Origin: Phyto melanocephala
Lineage: Eukaryota > Arthropoda > Insecta > Diptera > Rhinophoridae
NCBI GenBank assembly: GCA_941918925.1
Contig: OW799236.1
Location: 16,157,474-16,221,473, forward strand
Length of the DNA stretch: 64,000 nt
Direction: 5' to 3'
Every line of letters begins with the position of its first letter. Positions within the stretch are counted from its first letter, which is position 1. This document shows positions 45,835 to 57,659 of the stretch, one piece after another. Under the pieces are notes generated by a model. That model searched no databases, had not been told where the DNA came from, and saw nothing but the letters and a program-made list of their open reading frames with translations. A program made the translations under genes and the position numbers.

Positions 45835-47071
45835 GTATTGTATCTGGATTCAGAAGGAAGTATTCATGTGAAACGGCAGTGAACTATTTAATAAACCGAT
45901 GGAAGAAAACCGAAAAAAACAAGAAAATAGTGGGAATTTTCCTGGACTTCAAAAGGGCTTTCGAAACAATCGATAGAAATATACTTCTGCAAAAATTACG
46001 AAAATACGGCATTGGAGATACAGAATTAAAATGGTTTAAATCATACTTTACGAACAGGAAGCAAATAACTAAAATGAATAACTCTAAGTCTAACATAGAT
46101 AATAACGATTATGGAGTACCAAAGGGATCTATCCTGGGGGCACTATTATTTATTATTTACATAAATGATATGCCAAACACTTTGAGTAAATGTGAAATAA
46201 TTCTATATGCGGACGATACTCTAATTTTCACGGAAGAAGAATCAGATTACGATTGTTATTACAACCTCACTCACAACATAAAAAGCCTAAATATTTAACT
46301 TAACATGAACAAACTTAAACTAAACAAAAATAAAACCAAGAAAATGGAAATAAACACTAAAAGAAATTTCATTTTTAAAATAAATTATGAAATAATTGAA
46401 ACAGTAGACCAAATAAAATATTTAGGTTTTGTTATTGATAAAGACTTAAAAGTTAAACAACATATAGACTATATTTGTAAAAAAATCGGTAAAAAAATTA
46501 ATTTCTTCAAACGAATTAAAAAACAGACTTCAATCATAACAGTAATCAACATATATAACACTATAATTAAACCTCATTTCGAAATCGGGTCAACCATATT
46601 GTACACATGATGCACAGCGAACCAGATTGAACGTCTGCAGAAATTACAGAATAGAGCAATGCGAACCATACTAAAGTGCAAGAGATACACACATATTTAT
46701 TTCATGCTAAAAACACTAAAATGCCTCAGCATAGAACAAAGGCTCAAACTGAACACACTAAATTTTATTCAAAAAAATTAAAATCGGTGAAGCCCCAGAA
46801 TACTTAACGGAACGAATAAAATATGTGAGAGACGCTCAACTGTACCAGTTAAGAAACGTGGATCATTTTAGAATTGAAAGAGTATCAACAACTGCAATGC
46901 AACGGTCGCTATTTTATAAAGGCTTACAATTATACAACTTCCTGCCCAATGATGTAAAATAAGAACGTAATATGAATTTATTTAAAAAACATATTGTCTA
47001 CTATGTAAAACATAATATGTAATTCTGAAAAATTTATAGACAAATTTTAATGTAATAGATTTATAAAGAAA
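45835..47071 (+). mobile_element. 5'-truncated LINE, relatively well preserved reverse transcriptase
   Basis: From 45856 one frame reads SGFRRKYSCETAVNYLINRW, then KIVGIFLDFKRAFETIDRN, KYGIGDTELKWFKSYFTNR, YGVPKGSILGALLFIIYIND and ILYADDTLIF, the catalytic YADD at 46205-46216. Downstream come IKYLGFVIDKDLKVKQHIDY (thumb) and QIERLQKLQNRAMRTILKC. After a frameshift the frame gives KIGEAPEYLTERIKYVRDAQ and LYNFLPNDVK. Only two in-frame stops (46296, 46608) and one frameshift near 46780 interrupt about 1.1 kb. The endonuclease and RT N-terminus are absent, as in typical 5'-truncated insertions. ATATT at 45830-45834 and 47072-47076 is the probable target duplication. The clade is uncertain. Confidence 0.85.
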
Positions 47072-47280
47072 ATATTAATCATTTTGTCATTCCGTTTGCA
47101 ACACATCTATATGTTCATTTAAGACCCCATAAAGTATATATTTTCTGAATCATGGTTTAATTTTATGACAATCTAGCTATGTCCGTCCGTCCGTCCGCTT
47201 GTTGAAAGCACGATAAAGCTCAAACCGAAAAAGTTAGGGGGCTCAATTATGCCAAAATATTTCTTATACACAGGGTTTAT

Positions 47281-48307
47281 TATACCCTTCACCTGTGGTG
47301 CACAAGGGTATATATAGCTTTGTCATTCTGTTTGTAATTTCTACAATTTTCATTTCCGACCCCATAAAGTATATATTTTCTGAAAGCTTATGAATAGGGG
47401 AGTCGATTAAGCCCTGACCGTCCGACCGCCGGCCCGTCTGTCCGTGTGTTGGTTGAAATCAACTTTTAGAAGCAACTGTTTGTTCCTCAGATCTGTGTAT
47501 GGTATCAATCTTTTGAAAATATCCGGGAATGAATCGCTCATTCAGCATAATCGCCCCATAAATTTCTGAGATATGAGCAAATAAATACGACTGCCTCTTT
47601 TTTTTCCCTTATTTTTATCACCAAAATTCAAATTTTTCAGCCATAGCATAATTTATGGGTACCTTTGCTACTATTTATAGATATAATATGCCTCTAGAGA
47701 TATTCATGAAATATTTTGGATAAAGCGGGCTCTAATCGGTAGAGTTATACGCAAAAAAATTTTTTTTTTAAATATATATGCCAAAAATTACCAAACGTAA
47801 ATTAAATTTTCTCAGCTTCTAGACAACCAAGAGAGTCAATATTATCTAAAAGGACTAGACTGGCGCAATATAAGCACTATAAACAAAATAAAATTCATGT
47901 TGGCCGCCACTACAAAATGGCGGACACTAAATTTAAAAATGGGTCGAATCTGGTATTTTAAAATGTAACTTCTTGAACCCCCTTAATATTGATGTCGAAT
48001 GATAGGGCTTGACCAGTAGAATACAGTAAATTATTAAAAAATGTAAAATCCAAGATGGCGTCTGAAACAAAATGGCGAAACAAATTTTGTTTACCCCATC
48101 AATGTAGGTATTAATGAAAGGGCTTGACTAGCAGAATACAGATAACTACGTAAAAATTCAAAATCGTGGATGGCGTTGGAAATAATAAAGAAAAATAACG
48201 TTTAACATGAAATATAGTTTAAGCTACGATGTGGGATTATAACTATGTACGTGACGATGAAGGGTATTATCAGATTTGGCACGGCCTAATATAGCACTCT
48301 TACTTGT
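47281..48307 (+). mobile_element. Type-B HINE inserted in a type-A HINE
   Basis: It starts TATACCCTTCACCTGTGGTG then GTGCACAAGGGTATAT, followed by GCTTTGTCATTCTGTTTGTA, CCGACCCCATAAAGTATATA and CCCGTCTGTCCGTGTG. The centre has two roughly 113-base units marked by GGGCTTGACCAGTAGAATAC and GGGCTTGACTAGCAGAATAC, each followed by a GATGGCGT block. It ends GAAGGGTATTATCAGATTTG, GCACGGCC and ATATAGCACTCTTACTTG. In the reference type-A copy the joined site reads GGTTTGTTTGGTATTG. This is the longest type-B copy in the window. Confidence 0.85.
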
Positions 48308-48573
48308 TTGGTATTGAAAATGAACTAAATCGGTATATTAGGAAGAGAATTATAGCTCGTAATGCAAGAGTAGATAAAAAAAATCATGTTCTTCCCAATT
48401 TCGAATGTATGTCTATTTCCTGAGTAAAAACAAATTTTGCCCTGAAAATTGCTTAAATCTATGCATTAGGAAAGGAGCTATAGATCAAAATGTACGAAAA
48501 TTTATACCGCACAATGTAATTTTCGTAGGGTATAAGAAATTCAGCGCAGCCGAATATAGTGCTCTTACTTGTT

Positions 48574-50455
48574 TTACTGGCAGTGTTATTTGTGATTCAT
48601 ATCTGTCATGAGGACACAAAACTTTTGATTATTTATGCAAACATTATTGATAAAATCTGACCCACAATATGATTAATACAATACATAATTCATAATTTTC
48701 ATAATGAATCTTTTTAAATATGCAATTAGAATTAAATGTTTGTAAAACCCAAGCGAAATATTAAGGATAAAAAAAGGAAAGAGAATCAACACGAATTTAT
48801 GCCTTTTCTTCTTCGTATTTGACTCGAAAAATACTAATTAGCTATCGCGCTTTTAAGTTAATTACAAATATATTTTTTTTCCTTTTTCCATAAAAAAATT
48901 TTATTACATCAATTAGTAATTGTTTAAGTGATGGATTTATATAAATTGATTAAATATTGAATTAGAATAATTTGATTATTTAGCATAATTTATAGAAAAT
49001 AAAGAAAAACAATGTTTTTTTTACATTTTATGCAAAAATTTCTTAAGAAGAATCCAGCCAGCAAAATGACTTGAATATAAATTATAATGCCAAAGATTGA
49101 TTGCTTCTTTAAAATATGCAATTAGTATTATGCGATTGCCAAATTTACATACAACAGGGGTAGTGGCTTTATAAATACACAAAGCAGATTAAAGAAAAGA
49201 AAGAGAGTAGAAGAAAAAAAAAAATAAATAGGATTTCGCAGGTTTGTATAATAATTTATGCAAATATTGTTGCTTTAAGGAGAAACTCCTACTTTTTGTT
49301 TAAATATTATAGCATACTTTAAGGCGTTTAGAAACATGCACTCATGTATGTACGGCAATCATTAGTTGAAGCAAAAGAAATGAGCATTCATACTAAACTT
49401 TTCTTATAAACGTACATATATGTTTGTATGACTGTAGGTACGTTACCACAAATTGATGATATTTACAAAGGATATGAAGCAAATAGCACAAATATATAAG
49501 AAAATATGTGTGTATTTGGGACAACTTTTAAAAACAATTTCCGTAGACACTATTTTGAACATAAATTTAATTTAAAAGTAGTGCTGTTTATTAAAAACTG
49601 TTTCTATAAACATTTTCCCTTAAAAATAAAAATATTTTCAACTATGTACTTTCAGTTTTACAAAAGTACTTCCACTAACATTAATTTTCTGAAAATGTTC
49701 ACCCATTTTTTGAAATATCTCACCACTGCCAGCAAAACCTACTTTGATAGATTTTGTGTTAAGCCTATAAATAAATAGAAAATGCAATTTTCTAACTTAT
49801 AGTTTAAAGCAAAACTCATACATAAACATTGAAGTACCTACTATATCGATACAACAACACACTCTCATATATATGTAAGTATTATTATGGCATGTGTGTG
49901 TGTATGACCACACAAAATAATCAAGTTTAGTTTTGCTCGATTGGTTTAAACCGCAATATCCTTTAACAACAATTTGTATGTGTACGACTCAGAATGCGGT
50001 CACAACGGTATCGATAGATTGATATTTACAAGAAAAAATGGTAAACCTGGTACTTCTACTTTGTTTGCCTGAATATATTTATGTGTGTGGCTATACGCAA
50101 CAGGTCTTAAAATTGGATTTGGAATGTATCAGAAATTTTAAACGGAAAATTAACAAGAATATTTAAACATTTCTACAGTTACAATTCAAGCTTAAAACAG
50201 ATATTTATTTAGAACAGGTGGTCTCTTAAGCATCTCAATTATATCCATCATACTAGTCCCTTTGTTTAAGTAAAGTATTGGAAAATATTAAGAGAAAATA
50301 GAAAAATATATAGACTATTTTGGAATAAAATAGAAAAAAAGATTGGAGGTAAAGCAGTTGTGATCGGATTGAATAACCTCTTCTTTCGTTCGGAAGTTGT
50401 CCTAGACGGCTTCAGTTACAAATGCTGTTCTGGTTCATAAAACTCAGACTGAGTT
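48574..50455. other. AT-rich, no gene seen
   Basis: No transposon motif was recognised. The 90-residue frame at 49506-49778 is lysine- and phenylalanine-rich without domain signatures. Confidence 0.5.
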
Positions 50456-51700
50456 AGGTAGGTAGGTAGGTCGGAAATGGGAATTCAGGAAGCAAGAACC
50501 ACTTCCAACGCCAACTTTCGTAGACCAATATGGTCCATTGTGTTTCCCTTTATACAAGAAAGATATAAGACTGCCTTATAAAATTAGAAATATCGGAAGG
50601 ACCTAGCGTTGCCATCTCCGGTTATGCATTATACAGGCTTCGAATATTGTCAATTGGTTATTTTCAAGTATGGAACAGTGACATAAATAGGATAAGATAC
50701 GTAGCCTCAACCTCGTCTGCATCACGAAAACTTTTACAGAAGTCATTAGAGGAAAGTCATATTCTCCTTACATTAATCTACAGCTACGAGTTAGCGTAGC
50801 ATTATGTCCTACAGCCACTTATTATTCAATCCCAGAAGCTTTTGGTTCACCGAGGTTCCATTCTAGGCAATGTCATTATCACAATACTACAACCAGATTC
50901 ATTCATCTATCTTATCTGGGTCGATATATGAAGAACATAGTCTGAGAGGGACGTGCCACAGTAGTGAAAAATTGTCCCATAACTAAATGATGCACTTCTT
51001 TTAACAAGGCCATCAGCTATGCAGTTGCCATTAGTGGCTCAGTGGGGGCTCAGTGTCCCCTTAATTCATTTAAGAGTGTTGTTCGAATGCACTGCCATGC
51101 ACTTCAAGGATTCCCGACATTCTTGGAGGAGTTTAGAATTCGACTACTCACCAATTAAGGTCGACTACTTCGCTATCGGTACAAATTCTGATGTTTCCAT
51201 TAAATGATTTATAAAACCTTAGGCAACGTGGTGCCTATTACATTACAGATACCTCAGTCTGAGGCAGACTGCATTCATCCGGCAGCAATTCGGACTCCTT
51301 CTTATCTAGTTTAGGTAAGGCAAGCTATTCCACTTCTCGCCTTTAACCCAACCACTTTAAATCCAGGTAATTTCACAAAAAAGAATTTTCTTTTTCCCTT
51401 GACTTTGTAAAGAGGAATGTTCTGCAGAAGACGAAAATTGGAGTGCAGTAGTAAATGCGAGTTGGGATAAAATTCATGTCATTTATAATGCTGGGCTGGC
51501 ACTATGCCCTATAGTTCCATTTGCTCATAGCACAAAGACGTTCATCGCCAGTTTTCTTGTCAGGAGGTACACTGGCAGCCAGTTAAACTTGGCAAAAAGG
51601 ACCTTGCTCGGAGTCTTTTTAATCGCAGCCATGATCAAGGTTGCCATGTTTTTCTAAATCTTCTCAACCTGTTACCAGTTTTCGGCGTGGTACACTAAAA
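50456..51700 (-). repeat. Probable decayed retroposon with (TAGG)n edge
   Basis: It begins with a GGTAGGTAGGTAGGT run, followed after 70 bases by ATGGTCCATTGTG, both of which match the inverted 3' part of the SINE-like repeat at 29262-29500. The remaining sequence is G+C-richer than its flanks and non-repetitive, with no frame longer than 62 codons. A minus-strand non-LTR or SINE-related element is the likeliest reading, from composition and the tail; I recognised no protein motif. Confidence 0.35.
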
Positions 51701-52009
51701 AAAATTTATTTTTCTAAATTATTTTTTGTTTAGAACTTAGTCGATAAAAGTCCAAAGATTTAAACGAATAGCAATAAATTCTTTACAAGTTGTTATTTAC
51801 GTGACTATAAATTATCCCAGGGCCAAAAATGTTAACATTTGTAATAAATATAAGGAAAAAGCAAACTGTCTCTGTTTTTTGCTCATATCTCACAAAGTTA
51901 TGAGTAATTGTGCTAGTTTTCAATAACGATTCATTTTCCAATATTCCCAAAAAAAATTGAATTCTTTTCAGCATCAAACAAATTTTACAATTGTTCTGGC
52001 TCGAATCGC
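51701..52009. other. AT-rich, nothing recognised
   Basis: No motif or repeat boundary was found in this stretch. Confidence 0.5.
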
Positions 52010-52720
52010 TTCAATGGTAGCTTCGGTTTTATATCTCAGTGATTCAATTGCTGAATACTGAATGACTTCACATAGGAAATTATCAAAGGTCACAATTAAC
52101 ATCAATTTCGGCTGATTTCTCTATTATCAAAAACGGTACGTAAAATATCAATGGTTACCTTGGCTGTGTGACGACGCCCAGTATTGTTGAAATCAAATCT
52201 CGTCGTTCTCTTGAATTTTTGGAAACAAAAATTCGTTGAGTATGGCATGGTAACCCTCATCGTTGGCGGTAGTGGCGCATCCTTGATTATTTGTAAAAAA
52301 AATAGCCTAATGATATCACCAGATCAAAATCTACACAAAAGAGTTACTCGTTGTGAATGCATTGGTTTCTCAGCATATAATGCAATTTTGCTTTATGACA
52401 GAGCCACGAATATGAAAAAGAGCTTCTTTTGAAAGAACGATATTTCGGTAAAAAATAAAATCGCGAAGCAAAAACTTATAATGAGGCTTCAGTTGTTGAA
52501 CCAATTGAACTTTTTTAGCCTTCGTATTGAGGTCGTTATGCAAAATTTCTTTTCGAAAAAGTACAAAAATATTTCCGTTGATGGTTTGCTTTGTCTAATG
52601 ACGATTCTTCTGCATGAACTCTCTTCACAAATTGACACAAAAATTTAACTGAAGGCCAATTTATATCGGCAGTTCAACTCTCTTAGCGTATATTTTTGCA
52701 CAAATAAGCGTGGCCACCAT
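52010..52720 (-). pseudogene. Decayed mariner transposase of the 8-kb element's family
   Basis: The minus strand retains HTAKVTIDILRTVFDNREIS next to a degraded second catalytic block, then an NEFLFPKIQ-like stretch upstream. It also keeps a region near 52490-52560 paralleling the HTH end (LHNDLNTKAKKVQLVQQL-like) of the element at 8683-8997. Stops and indels occur in every segment. The C-terminal PPRSCDLTPLDYY block is lost near 52090. No terminal repeats matching GGGTCCGCC were found. Confidence 0.65.
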
Positions 52721-53159
52721 TTTTGGAAAAAGGAAAATTTTATCAGGGCATTGAGCAATCGATCGATATTGCATTTGTTTAAATTAAAATAAAAAAATTT
52801 AATTTAATTATTAAGAGAGATATTAATACACTTTAGTGATTATGTCTATTTCGGAAAATATTTGCCTATTGGAAACACATCTTCACATACAACTAACTTT
52901 AACCCTTAAATGCATATTGTTGCCAATTGTCTACATTCCTATTCTACTAAATTTAATTCATAAGCCTGAGTATATGCATTAGTAAACTTGTTGCTAAATA
53001 CTTACAGTCATACAAATGTGCATAAAAAAAAGTTACAACATTTTTGGCTGCTTAGTGTTTTAGTTTTCTTCACATTTAGTTCTGGTTGTGACAGTAATCA
53101 GGTGCTTCATGAAGTGAGATTTTCAATATTTTTTTTTTTACATACAAGTGAAAGAAAAA

Positions 53160-53436
53160 GGGGAAAAGCTTTAGTGTTGAAGAAATTTCGTTCTCACTCA
53201 CCATGGCAAATATATGAGTTTATAGGTAAAAGAATTAATTTACAAAATCAATTTTTATATAAACTTGTGAGTTAAATAGATGATATTTACTATCAACACT
53301 AAGACATCCCGATCAAAAGAGTGCTGATGATGAAACCGTAGCTGGTTTCGAAAATGCATTCCACTCGGCTGGTGTCGCGATAATAAGATACTTTTCCAGT
53401 ATATTCTTTCATTACCACAAATAAAAACTGATTTCT
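53160..53436 (+). repeat. Dispersed repeat with hairpin module, copy 3
   Basis: GTGAGTTAAATAGATGATAT, GAGTGCTGATGATGAAACCG, TAGCTGGTTTCGAAAATGCA, TTCCACTCGGCT and TATTCTTTCATTACCACAA follow the order seen at 34311-34476. Upstream TCGTTCTCACTCACC also matches 34243-34260, so the repeat is at least 165 and perhaps 270 bases. Confidence 0.7.
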
Positions 53437-53784
53437 TCATATGTATATGAAAAGAGAAAATATATGAGAAATTTAGTATAAAATGAACTTGAGCCAGAAT
53501 AAAAATAATATAATCTTTAAGATATTAAATAGTTCGACAATTAAATAAAAAGAAAATTAACAAGTGAAATATTTACTTTGAAAAAATTTTTTCTCATGTC
53601 TAGTCAGGCAAGCTAATAATAAATAATATTATACTAGAAAATCTGATTGAATAAATGAGAGATTTCTGGGAAATACTGTATGTTGCCAAATGTCTACATT
53701 GTGCGTTTGTGACATAAATAATTGTAAAAAACGGTTACTTTTATTTTTTACTTTTTAGTTCATTTGATTTGATATTTATGTATA

Positions 53785-54335
53785 ATGCCTGTAGGATTGG
53801 AAGATAAAGACATTGAAGATTTTATTGTATTTCTTGAGAAGGGGGATATTTCTGAAGACGAAGAGGATGAAGGTGATCTAGGAAAAATAAATTATTTTGA
53901 AAAGCAATAATGAAAGAGTTAGAATACAATGGGGATGATGATGAAGAAGACAATGAAGATTTTTTATTGGGTTAGATGTAAGGCAATCTTTGGATGAAGA
54001 TCAACTTAATAACCCAGCACCAGGTCCTTCATGTAACCAACTACAGCCAAATGTTACTGGTGTTACAAATTGGAAGCAACGAAGTAGAGAGCCTATTTGG
54101 AAAACGCGCAATTTAGAATACAATGAAAATCATATTTGCTTCATGGGAAACACAGATCTTTCCCCTGGATTCTCCACATGTAATCCATTTTAATGATAAT
54201 TTACAACACAATCCTTCTGGTCACCCAAACCATGACCGCCATTTGTGAACCACTTGAATAAATTGTTTGTTAGTGTTTCACTATTTGAACAAATACTATC
54301 TCTAGATGAGCAAATGTGCCAATGTTCAATTTTAA
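53785..54335 (+). pseudogene. piggyBac transposase, N-terminal remnant
   Basis: ATGCCTGTAGGATTGG opens an acidic N-terminus (LEDKDIEDFIVFLEKGDISE, then DEEDEGD), typical of piggyBac family proteins. A shift later, frame 53990-54193 reads NWKQRSREPIWKTRNLEYNE, like the WxxxxxxxxxxxF linker. It is followed in another frame by RHLVNHLNKLFVSVSLFEQI and LSLDEQMC, the start of the catalytic domain, where DEQM carries the first catalytic aspartate. The region between these parts is deleted and the rest of the enzyme is absent. Distinct in sequence from the piggyBac remnant at 24335-24780. Confidence 0.65.
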
Positions 54336-55282
54336 ATTTTATTTAAAATTTATAGAAGACTTTTCAGATTTCCTCATAAAAATCATTCACCTAAAGGTAC
54401 CTGTGTGTGAATATGATTTTAGGCACAGTTTCATATATTTCATTGAGATTGTGTGTGTAGCTTTCAATACTATTGCATGTTAAGAAAAACAAAACTACTA
54501 CTACGACTACATCTCTCCCGTGTGTGAGTAATAACGAATACATATATGCTTGTGTATTTATAAGTTGATTTGCTTTAAACATGAGTGTTGTATAGTGCAT
54601 TTGTATAAACACACATACCTGTGTAAACAACCACACACTTTCATATATTTGTAAGGATATCCTGTAATTGATCTTGTGGTTTTTGTATGAAAGTAAACTG
54701 AACGTTAATTCAACACTTAACTGTGGTAAAAAGGCAAAAAATGATGTTTCCTAGCTTTTAGCTATAAAAAAAATGCAGGTAGGAAAAATGAGTTGGCTAA
54801 CACGTTATAGATTGCTGTTTGAAGACAGTCACTATGATATAACGCGTGAGGAGAATTTTGGCTTAAAATGGTTTTAACAGCCAGTTGAAGAGGTTGTATG
54901 TTGTTTTTATTTAGAATAATCTTCAAAAATCATTAGAATGCAGGAGTCTTTACACAATGTTTTTTTTCGCAACAAAAAGAATTGGAAAATTAAGGAATTT
55001 ATTAATGCATATACCACACAACTACCTCAGGTTTCTAAACATCTTTCGGTATATTATTGGGGTTACATAATGAAAATCTTCACAAAACTGGGGTAAATAT
55101 AGAACCACTAGTCATATTTAAAGCATTCGGACTTAATCGCACATGTACGGCTTAATTGTGCAAGCTCCTATACAGTATTCTTGTTTCAATTTGAAACTAA
55201 TGCTTATTGAGGCTCTTATTAGGGGTACAGTAACGGTAGTCGATTTAATCTGAGCTGGATAACTGTGTTGATAACAGAACAT
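54336..55282. other. No gene recognised
   Basis: AT-rich, with TG/CA-rich stretches. Frames at 54391-54636 and 55133-55384 on the minus strand lack motifs; the latter overlaps a plus-strand LINE remnant. Confidence 0.5.
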
Positions 55283-55610
55283 AGAAACTTCAGATATCAA
55301 CTGAGAAAAATGCAGATCAGGGATGATGGTATTTGTAGAATGGTGCCAGGAGACTGTTGAGATAGCAGAGCATGTAGCATGCAAATGCTCAGTATTTTCA
55401 AGAGGAAGATGGGGAACTTCAGTCTAAAGTAGATGCTGACGATTACAAAGCACTATGTATGTGAACCTGTTTTTTAATTTAGAGCAAATGTCGGTTATGG
55501 CGAGAGACTTAGTAAAGGAACAATACCGATCGATAATCTTGAAATCACTGAGGAGCGAAGGTGGCCTAAAGAGGTTTGAGATAGTAAAGGTTCTCGTTGA
55601 TACTTCCCCT
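55283..55610 (+). pseudogene. LINE C-terminal fragment, same family as 18512-18900
   Basis: The segment reads LRKMQIRDDGICR and, one frame over, CQETVEIAEHVACKCSVFSR followed by GRWG. This is the zinc-knuckle-like C-x-x-C...H...C tail of a jockey/R1-type ORF2: CQ, EHVACKC. Following GATTACAAAGCACTATG and AATCACTGAGGAGCGAAG parallel the sequence after the 18512 fragment. A frameshift lies between ICR and CQE. Confidence 0.6.
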
Positions 55611-57159
55611 ACATATGCTTAAAATGAAAAAAATATTTTTCTATCTCTAGTTGTAAGCCTTTAAAAGGAATTTGCTTATTTTAAACACATCTTAAGGAAA
55701 ATTTTCGTAACTAAAACTAACTATAATTAATTCTACTCCTCTGTGTGGTCCTGTTCTAACATCACCTTTAATACCATCCTTACTTTAATTCATTTTACCT
55801 CAAACAATTTGCTTAAATTAATACTACTTTACTGCAATGATTTTTTATACTCTTTTGGATAAACCACACTAATCTGCTATCCCTCCTCTCCAAAACATAC
55901 TTGAGTACTTTTTATATGGCACATTTTGAATGTAAATTCTCAATATCTACTTAAATCTGTAACAAATACAAAGTTAAGGAAACTCAAATGAAATAATGCA
56001 GTCATCTAGGAATCTAAATTTATATACAAACAAACATAATTAAAAAAAAAGTCCGATACATTCATATAGAAAAAAAGGTAACACAGACAAATGCTCTGCC
56101 AGTTTTAAAATGTGTAATTTGGTGTGTGTTCAGTGCACTCCTTGCTTTAACTTTTAACCTGCGCTGGTATGCGTGCAATGTGGCATGCTAACGGAAATGT
56201 ATGCATTTTTTTCTTACCTTCTCTGGTCTGTGTATATTCATTATGGTGCGTAGACAAATTGTTTAAGCTTGTAAATATTTTCAGAGCTTTTGTCGTACAT
56301 AATTGTAAAGTATTTCTAATGTGGTGTGTGCAAGTGGATAAGGGACACAAAGATACTTTTGCTAGAGTTTTTAGATATTATTTACTGAATTTTAAGACAA
56401 TCAACTAGAAACATTGACAATCTGAATTTGAAATAAATTTCTGAAAGTTTTCTATTTAAAGAGAATTTTTTTGTTAGTAAAATTCTGCAAAAATATTTCT
56501 TTTAGGCTAACAGAGAGCCATTTTTAACACTCATATATTTGTTAGAATTGATCAAGGCTATTGCATGATGGCATCATTAGGCTTTTTACCGAAAATTTTG
56601 CAGGTTGCTTGAATACTATAGTTGACGAACTCTGCAGAGCTGTGTTTAATGCTAAATTGAATTAGGACTGCATAAAAGTGGTTTCGACAGAATGAAGTAG
56701 AGGCATAATACTGCATGAACCAAAAGCCATACTCTTAAGGCCGTAATGTCTCATTACCTTATCGCTCTTTTAAGCGTTTTATAATGCTTGTTTCATGTTG
56801 TGTTTTTTAGGTATTTTGAAGTCGGTGGCCTATGTCAAAAACCTTGCACTATTTAAGTACTCAAAGAGAATATATAACTTAACAACCTATGCTGAATAAC
56901 AAATACCATTAATCGAATTCATATGTTTCCCATCTCTACATGAAATATATGTATTTCATCTCTACATAAAATTAAATTGTTCAGAAAGTGTAGACTTTCA
57001 ATAAAATCCAGGTCATAGCGGTATTGAATATCCAAATAACTAAAATATTCCAGCAATCGACGCATATTCCAATATTAGCTCAAGGTGAAGTTTTATAAGT
57101 ACCATCGATCCTTAATCAAAGCAAAAAAAGTTAGAATCGAAAGAGAAAAGGAATTGTTA
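55611..57159. other. No gene assigned
   Basis: Mostly AT-rich. 56540-56830 is less AT-rich and might be decayed reverse transcriptase upstream of the RNase H fragment, but no catalytic motif could be read. Confidence 0.4.
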
Positions 57160-57600
57160 CAAGTGAACCAATCAGTGATTAAGACATTGAGAAAAGATAA
57201 AGTTGAATCCCGGAACGTTCTTCACTGCAAGAGCGAGATAAACTTATATGCAAATTGTGAACATCTGGAGATATAATGGATACCAAGCCATCATGGGCTG
57301 TTCGGTAACAAGAACGCCGACAAATTATACAAAATGGGAGCTCTTCTGAGCACTATAACTTTGGAGAATGCTAAACCCTTTAAACGTTTTAAGGATGAAC
57401 TTAAATGTTGGGCGATGGAGGAACATGTCAGAAAATGGCAAAGCACTGATATCGGTGAGGTGACAAGAACACTATGGTGTGACCCAAATTTTGAGAAATC
57501 AAAGGAGATTCGGAGACTAAGTAGATCAACACTTTCGATTTCCCTTTTCCATATGGAGCGCACAACATGCCAACTGGGCATAAGTGTATACCTGTCATGG
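57160..57600 (+). pseudogene. LINE RNase H domain fragment
   Basis: One frame reads VNQSVIKTLRKDKVESRNVL, then HCKSEINLYANCEHLEI, an in-frame TAA (57274-57276), and WIPSHHGLFGNKNADKLYKM. WxPxHxGxxGNxxAD is the last conserved block of LINE-encoded RNase H, with its active-site histidine and aspartate. The downstream ELKCWAMEEHVRKWQSTDIG and SKEIRRLSRSTLSI fit the ORF2 stretch that follows. The usual D-S-Q-A-A-I-K motif has lost its aspartate (V-N-Q-S-V-I-K). It probably belongs to the same LINE group as 18512-18900 and 55283-55610. It joins a Tc1-type fragment at about 57600-57660. Confidence 0.75.
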
Positions 57601-57659
57601 GTTTGGGCTTTTAGTGCACCACCTTTTCAACCTAAGTTACCTAAACTACACGTGAACGT

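Larger units (their letters stand above)
45795..48573 (+). mobile_element. Type-A HINE split by a LINE and a type-B HINE
   Basis: The 5' tip TATACTCGCCACC and GGTGGTTGTATATT lie at 45795-45834. The body resumes at 47079 with TCATTTTGTCATTCCGTTTG and CATAAAGTATATATT, then GTCCGTCCGTCCG and TTAGGGGGCTCAA. It is interrupted again at about 47280 and resumes at 48307 with GTTTGGTATTGAAAATG. It ends GGGTATAAGAAATTCAGCGC, then GCCGAATATAGTGCTCTTAC. The host portion totals roughly 0.5 kb. It lacks both the 288-bp repeats and the MITE found in other type-A copies, either by deletion or because it is an older form. Confidence 0.85.
52902..54335 (+). mobile_element. Second piggyBac-like element, 5' end and N-terminal gene part
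   Basis: TTAA at 52898-52901 is followed by CCCTTAAATGCATATTG, a plausible piggyBac left end. TTGCCAATTGTCTACATT (52920) recurs as TTGCCAAATGTCTACATT (53682). A transposase N-terminal region begins at 53785. The dispersed repeat at 53160-53436 lies between the end and the gene and is probably an insertion. No right end ending GGGTTAA was found, so the 3' part is lost. Linking the left end with the gene is an inference from orientation and distance. Confidence 0.5.

Noticed and set aside
53810..53960. Acidic Glu/Asp-rich stretch as a host nuclear protein exon
   Set aside because: It is followed by piggyBac-type motifs (NWKQRS...WKTRNLEY, DEQM), and an acidic N-terminus is usual for that transposase family.
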